Positions 35,624 to 43,205 of a DNA stretch of 54,455 bases are shown here, in pieces; positions within the stretch are counted from its first letter, which is position 1, and each line of letters opens with the position of its first letter. Source of the DNA: a gamma proteobacterium symbiont of Taylorina sp. (GTDB taxonomy: Bacteria; Pseudomonadota; Gammaproteobacteria; GRL18); contig JAHXIV010000023.1 in the NCBI GenBank assembly GCA_025655455.1, forward strand, positions 43,079-97,533, written 5' to 3'. Position numbers and translations under genes: made by a program. Below the pieces are notes generated by a model that saw only the letters and a list, made by a program, of their open reading frames with translations, was not told the origin of the DNA and did not search any database.

Positions 35624-37156
35624 CTAATCAGTCACAGTAATCGTACTTCTATCACTGGCAACTGTTTCATCAATAATATTACCTTGCTTATCCAAGGCAA
35701 AGAGGCGTACTTCTAAAACAATGCCATCAAATCCTTTTGGTAATGGCAGAGTAAAAATAAGTAAACCATCATACTCAAAATAAAAATCAGAAGTCAGAAC
35801 GACTGTTTGCTGTTGAAATTCAGCACTGCCGGGATTTTCTTCAAAGAATACTGGCTCTGGAATATTAAATTCCAGTAGGTAACTATCTGCATCCAGATAC
35901 TCAGTCCAGATAAATAGATTGTCATAACCACCATAGAGTTTATCATGATCAATAGGTAAGACCCATGAGGTACGAGGTACTTTATTTTGTATAGTTATTT
36001 CCTGTCCTGCGTTTAGAGTGGTAATATTGCCTTCTCTATCAGTGACATCTACTGTTCCGGAAATAACTTTGACGGTTAATTTTCCATCTATACCCTCCTG
36101 AGAATATTGGGTCGTAAATTTAGCAGTATTATCGGCTCTTTGTATTGAACTACAGGAACCCGGCACCTTGATATCTGCTAAGGCTGTGCGGACTTCATAA
36201 TCATTGGCATTAGTACAATCTACTATCGTTGTTACTTCTCCTCGAATCAGTGTATTGCTATTAGTTGCTTCAATCGAAGGATTTAAAACCACAATCGTTT
36301 CCGGTTTAACTTCAATGATACTATCGTCGTCTCGTTTGAGTGTGGTGCTTGAATCTTTTAGAGTTAGTAATACAGTAGTATCAGGAACAGTACCAGAGGT
36401 AGTGGGTATTTGAACATCAATCGGTGTTATTGAAAATAGTTGTCCAGTTGTGTTCTGCACTTCTGATGATGCAGAATCAGGTTTGTTAATAGTCATATCA
36501 ACCCGAAAGGATGAACGATTGATAGTACGTTTGTCACTATTGGTATCCTCAAGTAATATTTCCATCCAAAAATCTCCATTACTTGAAATTATACCTTCTG
36601 GAAGTATTATTGTGGTGGTATCAGCGGGTAATGATTCTGTTTTACCTATAAACTTATTATTACTATTATATACCCAGGCTCTAACTCGTTTAAAAGGTGT
36701 ACTAGCTTCGTTTACAGGCAATATCCAAGTTAATTTTGGAGTAAATGTATCTTCTCCTGTTACTTCTACATTAGAAACAAAGGGTAAAGGTAATGTTGAT
36801 GCTGTTAATTCAGGACTCGTCAGGATTGCCGTATCACTTCCGTTAGTGATAGTCATAGTCCAAATACCAAGCTTGTCGATATGATATGAACTTACAACTT
36901 TTGCCCCGCCACTTGTTGTGGTAGATAGTTTATTAAACTTAATTGGACCAATAATGCCATTAGTTCCTGTCACTATGGTTCCCTCCGCTAAAGAAGGAGA
37001 TAAATTATTGAATCCAACAATTAATTTATCAGTAACATCCCCCCAGGATTGGTGTTTTCTAAAAAAAAATGTACCACTTGCTGTTATGGGGTCAGCATTA
37101 GCAAAAAAAGGTTGACTTGTGAAAAGGAAAATTGCAATGAGGATGACGACTTTCAT
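35624..37156 (-). CDS. Large exported protein with FecR-like C-terminal region
   Basis: The signal peptide ends near residue 21 (FANADP). The 510-residue protein is beta-rich: an N-terminal domain (SGTFFFRKHQSW), an Ig-like middle part (TPKLTWILPVNE) and, near residues 350-400, LTVKVISGTVDVTDREGNIT and LNAGQEITIQ, which follow the FecR pattern. A second Ig-like segment with LFIWTEYLDADSYLLEF ends the protein. Two cysteines lie in the region TTIVDCTNAND and GSCSS. A cell-surface or periplasmic binding role is inferred. It stands alone with about 330 bp of non-coding sequence upstream. Confidence 0.72.
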   Translation of the reverse strand: MKVVILIAIFLFTSQPFFANADPITASGTFFFRKHQSWGDVTDKLIVGFNNLSPSLAEGTIVTGTNGIIGPIKFNKLSTTTSGGAKVVSSYHIDKLGIWTMTITNGSDTAILTSPELTASTLPLPFVSNVEVTGEDTFTPKLTWILPVNEASTPFKRVRAWVYNSNNKFIGKTESLPADTTTIILPEGIISSNGDFWMEILLEDTNSDKRTINRSSFRVDMTINKPDSASSEVQNTTGQLFSITPIDVQIPTTSGTVPDTTVLLTLKDSSTTLKRDDDSIIEVKPETIVVLNPSIEATNSNTLIRGEVTTIVDCTNANDYEVRTALADIKVPGSCSSIQRADNTAKFTTQYSQEGIDGKLTVKVISGTVDVTDREGNITTLNAGQEITIQNKVPRTSWVLPIDHDKLYGGYDNLFIWTEYLDADSYLLEFNIPEPVFFEENPGSAEFQQQTVVLTSDFYFEYDGLLIFTLPLPKGFDGIVLEVRLFALDKQGNIIDETVASDRSTITVTD

Positions 37157-37490
37157 TTTACTAAGCTCGGATGAATTTTAAATCTATAGTAACAATAACA
37201 CGTACTGTTTACATGGTACATACCCAAGAATAGAGGTTATTTGCAAATGATATTAACTCAAATTCATAGTATTCTGTGATGCCTACTTCCATCATAATAT
37301 AGTATTATCTAAAAGACCGTAGAGGTTCGACAACAGACAAATTAATTATCAAGTTACATGAGATTCAGTGTTTAGCTATCGGGAATATACATTCGTTTGG
37401 GTATATGGATAGTTTGTCACGGTAAAGTACAATTGAAAAGTATGGTTCAACCTCGGCAATCAGTATCAAACGTTCACAAAATTATTGTTA
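37157..37490. other. Non-coding gap upstream of the exported FecR-like gene
   Basis: 334 bp with no frame that I can support. It must contain the promoter of the minus-strand gene at 37156. I see no recognised riboswitch, terminator or repeat. Confidence 0.5.
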
Positions 37491-37727
37491 TCATGATTTT
37501 TTAATAGCTATTTTTGTTTTAGGGTGGAACATTTCTTCACGATAGGCACAGTGGGCACATAAGCTTTTATCATCATATTCCTCATATATCTTGTCAATTG
37601 ATTTGTTTTTAGAGCTTTCTGCAAATCTTTTGACACAATCTGTTGTATCAATTTGCCAACAATGCCTATCATCAAAACGTGCAATACACTTTGTTTGCAT
37701 ACAATTAAAATATTCATAACATTTCAT
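37491..37727 (-). CDS. Small seven-cysteine protein, 'CW' paralogue 2
   Basis: A 78-residue protein on the minus strand with Cys at 3, 9, 14, 23, 31, 57 and 60, the same spacing as the copies at 35409 and 40138 (CYEYFNC, HCWQID, LCAHCAYREE). It has a longer basic tail (PKTKIAIKKS). No signal peptide. No adjacent gene is cotranscribed with certainty, but the riboswitch-controlled peptide 38052-38168 lies about 320 bp upstream on the same strand. Function unknown. Confidence 0.75.
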   Translation of the reverse strand: MKCYEYFNCMQTKCIARFDDRHCWQIDTTDCVKRFAESSKNKSIDKIYEEYDDKSLCAHCAYREEMFHPKTKIAIKKS

Positions 37728-37872
37728 ATGAACACCTATAATCAGAGGATAAAAGTGAATGAATTAAATCACCCTGTATAACTTAAATATAGATAAAATA
37801 AAGCAGAAATAAAGTAGAAATTAATTACTATCGTTATATTTAGTAATTTACTCAAAGAGGCTAACTGGCTCA

Positions 37873-37909
37873 AAGGTATTTAATGAAATTTATTTCATAT
37901 AAATACCTT
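37873..37909. repeat. 37-bp hairpin in the intergenic region
   Basis: AAGGTATTTA and TAAATACCTT form the outer stem and ATGAAAT/TTTCAT the inner stem, with one bulge. No T-run of terminator quality follows on either strand. It lies between the 38-residue peptide gene and the second CW gene and could end or process that transcript. Confidence 0.5.
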
Positions 37910-38051
37910 ATCACAGTGATTAGGGGAAGGGATGCGACTTGAAATCGTTCCACTGATGGTTATGAGATAGTGCAATAACTCCATTACCTATTAGCAAAAT
38001 AGCGATATGCAATTATTGATTGTCCATTTTAGGCATCGTAATATTAAATTT

Positions 38052-38168
38052 TTAAATAAAATCAATAATTTTTACTGATACAATCATCAAAACAGTAACA
38101 AGAGAAAGAACCGAAGTTAAAATTAATGCCAACTCAACTTCATCTATAATATGTTTGATAAAAGTCAT
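38052..38168 (-). CDS. 38-residue single-pass membrane peptide under riboswitch control
   Basis: Reads MTFIKHIIDEVELALILTSV and then LSLVTVLMIVSVKIIDFI: an amphipathic, slightly acidic start and one hydrophobic helix of about 20 residues. The ATG is preceded by CGGGAATAAAA, which gives a weak ribosome site at proper distance. It lies 43 bp downstream of the candidate c-di-GMP riboswitch on the same strand, which is the main reason to believe it is expressed. It is too short for family recognition. Roles such as a small regulator of a membrane complex are possible but not shown. Confidence 0.5.
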   Translation of the reverse strand: MTFIKHIIDEVELALILTSVLSLVTVLMIVSVKIIDFI

Positions 38169-38211
38169 TTTTATTCCCGTATTTTACGATAAACTCAATG
38201 TGAGCGAAATA
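38169..38211 (-). promoter_or_regulatory. Candidate riboswitch expression platform
   Basis: On the minus strand CCTGTATTT, which overlaps the 3' end of the aptamer, can pair with AAATACGGG just before the peptide start. That would hide the GGGA ribosome site when the aptamer is not folded. The two pairings share CCTG, so they are mutually exclusive; this fits translational control. Confidence 0.4.
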
Positions 38212-38291
38212 CAGGCAACCCAGCTATCCCAAGGGGATCTGTGGCTTTCCGTCTCTTCCATATATAAAAGAAGAGTAGGCTTTGTCTGAAA
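38212..38291 (-). promoter_or_regulatory. Candidate c-di-GMP-I (GEMM-I) riboswitch
   Basis: On the minus strand the order is CAGACAAAGCC, a CTCTTC...GAAGAG stem, ACGGAAAGCC, a short stem ATCCC/GGGAT, and AGCTGGGTTGCCTG. The class consensus is GGGCAAACC, stem, GACGCAAAGCC, stem, AGC-GGGTT-CCG. The 3' half fits well. The 5' half is weaker (ACAAAGCC in place of GCAAACC), one base differs in ACGcAAAGCC, and the first stem has an A+T-rich loop where a GAAA tetraloop is usual. Related classes or a degenerate copy are possible. Confidence 0.55.
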
Positions 38292-38571
38292 CTAGGTAAC
38301 TATAAACCTATAATAAGAAATGTCTATTCCCCATTGGTAATAGTATGTGATTGAAAACAGCAATATACAAGTCAATACCCACAATTTAAAATCTTTACCA
38401 AAATAGCTAAATAAAAAGGGGCTGATTTTAATCAAAAGATAGATACTTTACAGCTTACAGAAGAACTGATATCTCTCATTGAACATGGTAAACTCAAGCT
38501 GGTTCCAAAATTGAGGAGTGAAGTTAGTCAGTCCTATAAAAATTGTCATAAAAAATATCAGGAAAAATAAA

Positions 38572-38991
38572 ATGCCAGAAACTTACTTTGCATCAGGACA
38601 ATGTTTATGTGGTGATGTGAAATACACAATTTCTTCACCCCCTGTGCGTATGGGACAGTGCCATTGTGATGACTGTAGACGCTCATCAGGTACAGGCCAT
38701 GCATCAAATGCCTTTTTTAAAAAAAATGATGTTCAAATAAAAGGTAAAACCAGTCTATATGACTCAAATACAGATACTGGTTCAATTATTACACGTCACT
38801 TTTGTCCTAAATGCGGTAGTCGTCTTTTTGGTGAAAACAGTGCAGCAACAGAGATAATAGGAGTAACAGCAGGCACATTAAATGATAGTCATTGGTTTAA
38901 GGCAAATGTTATTGTCTATAACAAAAGAAAGCCAAAATGGGATATCATGGATGATAGCATTCCAACTTTTGATGAAATGCCACCACTTTAA
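38572..38991 (+). CDS. GFA/CENP-V-type zinc protein
   Basis: Zinc-binding GFA-family domain with paired cysteines in GQCLCGDVKY, GQCHCDDCRRSSG and FCPKCGSRLF. Named after glutathione-dependent formaldehyde-activating enzymes, but most members have no proven activity. A longer frame begins at a GTG at 38518, but AGGAAAA is well placed before the ATG at 38572 and the family starts there. It stands alone. The stretch 38292-38571 upstream shows no other feature. Confidence 0.9.
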   Translation: MPETYFASGQCLCGDVKYTISSPPVRMGQCHCDDCRRSSGTGHASNAFFKKNDVQIKGKTSLYDSNTDTGSIITRHFCPKCGSRLFGENSAATEIIGVTAGTLNDSHWFKANVIVYNKRKPKWDIMDDSIPTFDEMPPL

Positions 38992-39112
38992 AAGTAATAA
39001 TATTCAGAGTCATTAGCCTTAAATTTTAACTTATCTATAGGTGGTACAGGGCTTACAATCAGATATTGTATTAAGTATATATCTTTTCAATCTTATAGGA
39101 TATTATTAACCC

Positions 39113-39169
39113 ATGACCAAATCCGAATTAATTGATATCTTGGCAATGGTGAAAGAGCAGAAATCCTAA
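39113..39169 (+). pseudogene. Possible 5' fragment of an IHF-beta (ihfB/himD) gene
   Basis: ATGACCAAATCCGAATTAAT encodes MTKSELIDILA, the characteristic start of IHF beta subunits, but the frame then reads MVKEQKS and stops after 18 codons. The rest of the HU/IHF fold is missing. A recombination scar is the likely origin; chance similarity over 11 residues is possible. Confidence 0.45.
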
Positions 39170-39231
39170 GACAGGTGAAATGCTACTCTTTGATAAACAA
39201 TATTCATTATAAATTTATAAGGAATAATAAA

Positions 39232-39465
39232 GTGGAAATAGATAATGCAGCATCAGAATATCATAACAAAATTATTTCAGAAGCCATTATTGAGGCATCT
39301 CCAAACGGAAATGGTTGGCGCATTTTATTTCACAAAACTGGTGGTGATACAATCGCTCTGACAGATCATGGCGGAACTGAAAAGCTATACCATACATTAG
39401 ACCATGCCACTGACATACTTAAATCAGCTGGCATTAAAACGATTAGAGTTGAAGAACATTTTTAA
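39232..39465 (+). CDS. Small protein of unknown function (77 aa)
   Basis: A GTG at 39232 preceded by AAGGAATAATAAA is the best start; an upstream frame to 39175 is less likely. The protein reads EIDNAASEYHNKIISEAIIE, then WRILFHKTGGDTIALTDHGG and ATDILKSAGIKTIRVEE. The strand-rich second half, with conserved-looking WRI and TDHGGTEK, resembles small plasmid- or island-borne proteins of unknown function. Its start region is partly duplicated 430 bp downstream (39666-39698). No cotranscribed neighbour is certain. Confidence 0.6.
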   Translation: MEIDNAASEYHNKIISEAIIEASPNGNGWRILFHKTGGDTIALTDHGGTEKLYHTLDHATDILKSAGIKTIRVEEHF

Positions 39466-39567
39466 TAATTAATGGAGAAATAGAATTAGCTGTCTTTGTT
39501 ATCACTGGAAATTTTTATAGATTCTGCTACTCTTTTATGAATAATATTAATTACAAGTGCCCACAGC

Positions 39568-39646
39568 AAAAAAAATTGGCACGAATTATTTTAAGTAACA
39601 TAAAAATGGCTTTAAATCATTTGTGTCAATTTTTTGTTACTCAAGA
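39568..39646 (-). repeat. Palindromic intergenic element, copy 1
   Basis: About 79 bp. Its reverse complement starts CTCTTGAGTAACAAAAAATT and matches 52991-53066 nearly throughout. Inner inverted repeats of about 22 bp (AATTGGCACGAATTATTTT against AATTGACACAAATGATTT on the opposite strand) let it fold into a long hairpin. The size and structure suggest a MITE. Confidence 0.75.
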
Positions 39647-39665
39647 GTTTACAGGAAATTATAAA

Positions 39666-39698
39666 GTGGAAATAGACAAAGTAGCAGAAAATCTATGA
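39666..39698 (+). other. 10-codon leader overlapping the next gene
   Basis: GTG-GAA-ATA-GAC followed by six more codons and TGA, with AGGAAATTATAAA before it. It copies the start of the 39232 gene (same GTGGAAATAGA context), then stops. The stop overlaps the ATG of the next gene (ATGA), so ribosomes finishing here can restart on that gene. Confidence 0.4.
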
Positions 39699-40009
39699 CA
39701 CATAAAAAATCATTACTTGAATTGGAACAATCAAGAAAATATGATTCTGTTGTGATTATTAATTGTGGTTGTAAAATATCATCAATACTGATTGATCAGC
39801 ATTTTTCCTTTGCACATGCTCCCTCTTTACCATTGCAGGGATGTACTGCTTTTAAATGTACATGTGAGTATAAAGGAATTACTGATAGACGCCTTGAAGA
39901 CAGGAGAAAAAGTAATAGTAGCACTTCTATCAAAGTGAAAAACAATAGGCGCATAATTGACCGGCGTAAAATACCTCTACTAATTTTAGGTGATGCCTAT
40001 AAGATATAA
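39695..40009 (+). CDS. Unknown protein with CxC and DRR motifs (104 aa)
   Basis: Reads VVIINCGCKISSILI, then PSLPLQGCTAFKCTCEYKG, followed by the repeated TDRRLEDRRK and IIDRRK. This matches a widespread but uncharacterised proteobacterial pattern in which a CxC-containing segment with aromatic residues precedes arginine-rich DRR repeats. The four clustered cysteines (GC, KCTC) could bind metal. The DRR tail could bind nucleic acid or cyclic nucleotides; that is a guess. It is probably translated by restart from the 10-codon leader. Confidence 0.65.
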   Translation: MTHKKSLLELEQSRKYDSVVIINCGCKISSILIDQHFSFAHAPSLPLQGCTAFKCTCEYKGITDRRLEDRRKSNSSTSIKVKNNRRIIDRRKIPLLILGDAYKI

Positions 40010-40137
40010 TAAAACAGTACAGGATGTTGGATTTCTTTTAGCTTATATTACGGTTGCCCTAAGGGTAAATCATAATTGCCAATTCTCTCTTGCAACTTAT
40101 AATTAACCCGCAAACAAAAGATTAAGGTGGCTTAGAA

Positions 40138-40392
40138 ATGAATCAATGTTATGAATATTTCGAATGTATAGACACGACATGTGTTAAGTATAACAATCTT
40201 GATGAACCTTGCTGGATGCTGGAAAATACGGCATGTGAAATACATAATGATGATTTTAAAATGATATATGAAATAGAGGATAAAAAAGAACTCTGTAAAA
40301 CTTGTCTCTACTTCAGAGATTATGAAACCAGTGAATGTAATCCATTTCGTGTAACGTTAATGGCAACACACTTACCATCCAATGAAAAGTAA
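40138..40392 (+). CDS. Small seven-cysteine protein, 'CW' paralogue 3
   Basis: An 84-residue protein with Cys at 4, 10, 15, 25, 33, 53 and 56 plus one at 67. Motifs CYEYFEC, PCWMLENTAC and LCKTCLYFRD correspond to the copies at 35409 and 37491; the 37491 copy is the closest at the N-terminus. The C-terminal 25 residues are unique. AAGGTGG precedes the ATG. The 128 bp upstream has TTGCCCTAAGGGTAA, a small hairpin. Function unknown; metal or Fe-S binding is inferred from the spacing. Confidence 0.75.
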   Translation: MNQCYEYFECIDTTCVKYNNLDEPCWMLENTACEIHNDDFKMIYEIEDKKELCKTCLYFRDYETSECNPFRVTLMATHLPSNEK

Positions 40393-40422
40393 GAACGGTT
40401 TATTTTAATATTTGAAAAAAAA

Positions 40423-40722
40423 CTAATTTGAGGTTGAGATTTTAGTAATACTCCCTTCATTATTAAGTGCTTTTGAGATTATATTATTATAAAGATTTGT
40501 AATATGAGAAAACAGATTGTGATATTCATGATGGCTGGATACAAAGTGAGCATATTGTTTCGTATCATTTAAAACCTCACCTAAAAATTTTATATCAGAC
40601 TGATTAAGCTTATCACCACCATCAACCAGCTCCTTAATATCCATAATTCTCGGCAGTCTTTGCTTCTCAAAGCGCTCCATAACTACGCTCAACACACCTT
40701 TGTTTTCAAGTGGGTATGCCAT
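40423..40722 (-). CDS. Conserved unknown protein (99 aa)
   Basis: Helical protein: NKGVLSVVMERFEKQRLPRIMDIKELVDGG followed by SDIKFLGEVLNDTKQYAHFV and NLYNNIISKALNNEG. I recall the same layout in short uncharacterised proteobacterial proteins (a helix with RFEKQRLPR, a charged turn, then a helix with FLEEVL). No signal, membrane segment or metal site. It sits 16 bp downstream of another short gene on the same strand, so the two probably form an operon. Confidence 0.7.
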   Translation of the reverse strand: MAYPLENKGVLSVVMERFEKQRLPRIMDIKELVDGGDKLNQSDIKFLGEVLNDTKQYAHFVSSHHEYHNLFSHITNLYNNIISKALNNEGSITKISTSN

Positions 40723-40738
40723 TGTTCACTCCTTATTG

Positions 40739-40987
40739 TTATAAATAATTATTGGTTAATTTTTGATTTTTTACAAAGCATCTTTTATGTTTTTGGAAAA
40801 TCATTACTTTTTTATTTTCAGTGAGATTTCCTATCCATTCTGTTTTATGTATGAGTGATAAATCCTGAACTTCATTAAGAATACAGTTTTTGACTTTTCC
40901 AAAATTTGGACAATAAACCGGACAATAAATACTTAAGTTTAATATAACAGAATCTATTTCTGCCGTTGACAGGTTTTGATTTAACAT
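40739..40987 (-). CDS. Unknown protein with CPVYCP motif (82 aa)
   Basis: A short protein with YCPVYCPNFGKVKNC and a later KHKRCF, giving four cysteines that could bind metal. No family is recognised. The gene precedes 40423-40722 by 16 bp on the same strand. The start is uncertain; the first ATG has little ribosome-site sequence upstream. Codon use resembles its neighbours. Confidence 0.5.
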   Translation of the reverse strand: MLNQNLSTAEIDSVILNLSIYCPVYCPNFGKVKNCILNEVQDLSLIHKTEWIGNLTENKKVMIFQKHKRCFVKNQKLTNNYL

Positions 40988-41255
40988 TGATTTTTCACTC
41001 GATATTATTGACTTGGATACAGATATAATTACAAAAATATAAATCCGAATTCATATTATAAAGTTATACTTTTTTTAGTTTTTTTATAATATCCGTAACA
41101 CCTAAACCTAATAAGCAAATATGTAGTCATTCATTGGGTAAACCCTTACAATTTTTTTTATAATCTAAAAATAACATTTATAAAAGTAATATTATAAATA
41201 TTATTAATTTGATACAATTTACTATATTGAACAATACGCTTTATAAAGGTATAAA

Positions 41256-41771
41256 ATGATCGAAAGAATTTTTGAAATTAGTTTATGGAATTCAAGATTT
41301 ATTGTAATTCTTGCTGTATTCTTTGGACTTAGCGGTTCCATAATCTTATTTATTGTTGCCAGTGTTGATATCTATAATACTATCATTTATGTGTTTAATA
41401 CCTATCTTACTCATTCTCATCCTGAGCATTTCCATGATAATGTCGTCAGTCAGCTTATTGGTGCAATTGACTTGTATCTCATTGGAGTGGTTTTACTGCT
41501 TTTTGCCTTTGGACTTTATGAACTCTTTATTTCAGATATCGATGCTGCAAAAAATGAACAGGGAGAAGACAGTAAAATCCTGGCAATTCATTCTCTGGAT
41601 CAATTAAAAGATAAAATATCTAAAGTAATTGTAATGATTTTAGTCGTATCATTTTTTCAAAAAGTATCTTTTATAAATTATCAGACACCCTTGGATATGC
41701 TGTATTTTGCATTGTCTATTACTGCTTTGTCGGTAGGACTTTACTTTCTGGGCAAAGTTGGAAAACACTGA
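41256..41771 (+). CDS. yqhA: YqhA/UPF0114 membrane protein
   Basis: Four hydrophobic segments (about 15-40, 66-88, 120-138, 146-165) and the family start ERIFEISLWNSRFIVILAVF with LYLIGVVLLLFAFGLYELFIS and a C-terminal ALSITALSVGLYFLGK. The family is widespread, small and of unknown function, sometimes linked to ion leakage. Standing alone; 268 bp of A+T-rich non-coding sequence lies upstream and about 300 bp of gene-free sequence (41772-42068) downstream, where only a short protein-like reading near 41790-41870 is visible. Confidence 0.85.
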   Translation: MIERIFEISLWNSRFIVILAVFFGLSGSIILFIVASVDIYNTIIYVFNTYLTHSHPEHFHDNVVSQLIGAIDLYLIGVVLLLFAFGLYELFISDIDAAKNEQGEDSKILAIHSLDQLKDKISKVIVMILVVSFFQKVSFINYQTPLDMLYFALSITALSVGLYFLGKVGKH

Positions 41772-42068
41772 TAAGTATTAGTACCAAACTACAAAAGGAG
41801 AAATCAACCCCAGAACTACATGCCAGAGTAAAAGCTGGCCTATTAATGATGGATATTTTATATCTTATTTTTTAATTGATCTGTCTTGACATAGGGATCC
41901 ACTTTAGTTTGGTTTTTTGTATTGAAGATAGCCAGACTTTTTCACCTAAATCATTCAGCCATAAAATTAAACTGTCTCAGGCTTATCACGTATAATCAAT
42001 AGGGTTAATCCCTACAACAATCCCACATAGTTATTGATAGAATAAGCACCCTTTTAAGCAACAATAAA

Positions 42069-42349
42069 GTGATAACCTTGGAAGAAGAGTTAAAGAACGA
42101 TGAATTTATTCAATACATTGTAAATGAATATTTACCTATCAAGAATATGAACTATCATGAGAAAATCCAAAACGTATTTTCATCAGTGGAAATTTTTACT
42201 GAAGCAATGGAATGTTTTAAGTTGAGTGGTGGTAAGGTGCTAAAAGTTGACTAAAAGTAAGCTCAGATTCAAGCCCGCTTTTTGAAGCTGAAAGACTAAA
42301 TGAGTGGTATATACCCAAGCTACTTGAAGATGGTGGATTTATAGTGTGA
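42069..42349 (+). pseudogene. Unknown small gene broken by an 11-bp tandem duplication
   Basis: The frame from a GTG at 42069 reads ITLEEELKNDEFIQYIVNEY and continues to GGKVLKVD before TAA at 42252. Just there CTAAAAGT occurs twice, 11 bp apart (42240 and 42251). Removing one 11-bp unit restores a frame KVLKVSSDSSPLFEAERLNE that continues WYIPKLLEDGGFIV to a TGA at 42347. The intact product would have 89 residues. I do not recognise the family. A true mutation or a sequencing artefact are both possible. Confidence 0.55.
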
Positions 42350-42459
42350 CAAAAAGATAATTATTCAAGGCATGAAAATGACTTAACTGCCATCTGTTGT
42401 TAAAATATCTCATTTATGCCTGCTGGAAATTATATTAATTCTCTTTTTATTACTTTCCC

Positions 42460-42487
42460 CTTGAAAACAGGTAACAAAGCCTTATGT
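42460..42487 (+). promoter_or_regulatory. Possible sigma32 promoter of the small heat-shock gene
   Basis: CTTGAAA (42460-42466), 13-bp spacer, then CCTTATGT (42480-42487) compared with the heat-shock consensus CTTGAAA-N11-16-CCCCATnT. The -35 is perfect, the -10 partial. It would leave an untranslated leader of about 115 bases. Confidence 0.5.
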
Positions 42488-42582
42488 ATTATAGTACAAA
42501 TGCTCATTAGAGGTTTGTAACAAAAAATCGTCTGATTCATAAATTGTTATTATTATAACATTGAATAGACACCAATATAATC

Positions 42583-42600
42583 TTGCTTAATTTTAAGGAG
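42583..42600 (+). promoter_or_regulatory. ROSE-like RNA thermometer hairpin
   Basis: TTGCTT pairs with AAGGAG, the ribosome site of the heat-shock gene, through TTGCTTAATTTTAAGGAG. The G opposite G in the middle is the hallmark of ROSE elements (UUGCU facing AGGA). It should hide the ribosome site at low temperature and open on heating. Only the terminal hairpin is assigned; upstream helices were not checked. Confidence 0.6.
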
Positions 42601-42608
42601 AATTCATC

Positions 42609-43082
42609 ATGAGAAATTATGATTTCGCACCACTATATCGTTCAATGATTGGCTTTGATCACATGGCATCATTACTTGATTCCGCCACTCGTACCAGCCA
42701 GAAACAACCATCATATCCACCGTATAATATTGAACAATTTGATGATGACCATTATCAAATCAGCATGGCTGTTGCAGGCTTTGAGGAATCTGAACTGGTG
42801 ATTAGCAGTGAATATAATACCCTGATAGTTGAGGGTAAAAAAGAGGCCGATGAAAATGAACACAATTTCATTCATCAAGGCATTGCAGCGAGAAATTTTA
42901 GACATAGTTTTCAATTAGCTGAACATGTCAAAATAACAACCGCTGATCTAAAAAATGGCTTATTATATCTCAATCTTGTCAGGGAGATTCCTGAGGAGAT
43001 GAAACCCAGACAGGTGAAGATTGGTTTAACTAAAGCAGAACAACCTGAATTAGCAGAACAAAAAGTAAAAGCTGTCGCTTAA
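42609..43082 (+). CDS. ibpA: Small heat-shock protein, Hsp20/IbpA
   Basis: Alpha-crystallin domain protein of 157 residues with the IbpA-type start MRNYDFAPLYRSMIGFDHM, the core YQISMAVAGFEESELVI, and GIAARNFRHSFQLAEHVKI followed by LKNGLLYLNLVREIPEE. It holds unfolded proteins at high temperature. The ribosome site AAGGAG is 8 bp from the ATG and lies within a predicted thermometer hairpin. A likely terminator follows at 43099-43128. Confidence 0.95.
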   Translation: MRNYDFAPLYRSMIGFDHMASLLDSATRTSQKQPSYPPYNIEQFDDDHYQISMAVAGFEESELVISSEYNTLIVEGKKEADENEHNFIHQGIAARNFRHSFQLAEHVKITTADLKNGLLYLNLVREIPEEMKPRQVKIGLTKAEQPELAEQKVKAVA

Positions 43083-43098
43083 AGAGATTGTATTTTAT

Positions 43099-43128
43099 AA
43101 AAAAAGGGAGCTTCTGCTCCCTTTTTTT
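43099..43128 (+). terminator. Rho-independent terminator after ibpA
   Basis: GGGAGC-TTCT-GCTCCC (43106-43121) with seven Ts after and seven As before, so it could work in both directions. Confidence 0.9.
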
Positions 43129-43205
43129 GCTTTATAGTATCTGACGTCACACCCTTTTATCAGATACTATTTTTTATATTAACCAAAATAGTTATATCCT
43201 CCATA

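Noticed and set aside
41790..41880. Short protein-like reading STPELHARVKAGLLMMDILY
   Set aside because: No start codon or ribosome site and only about 35 codons; kept as an unexplained stretch.
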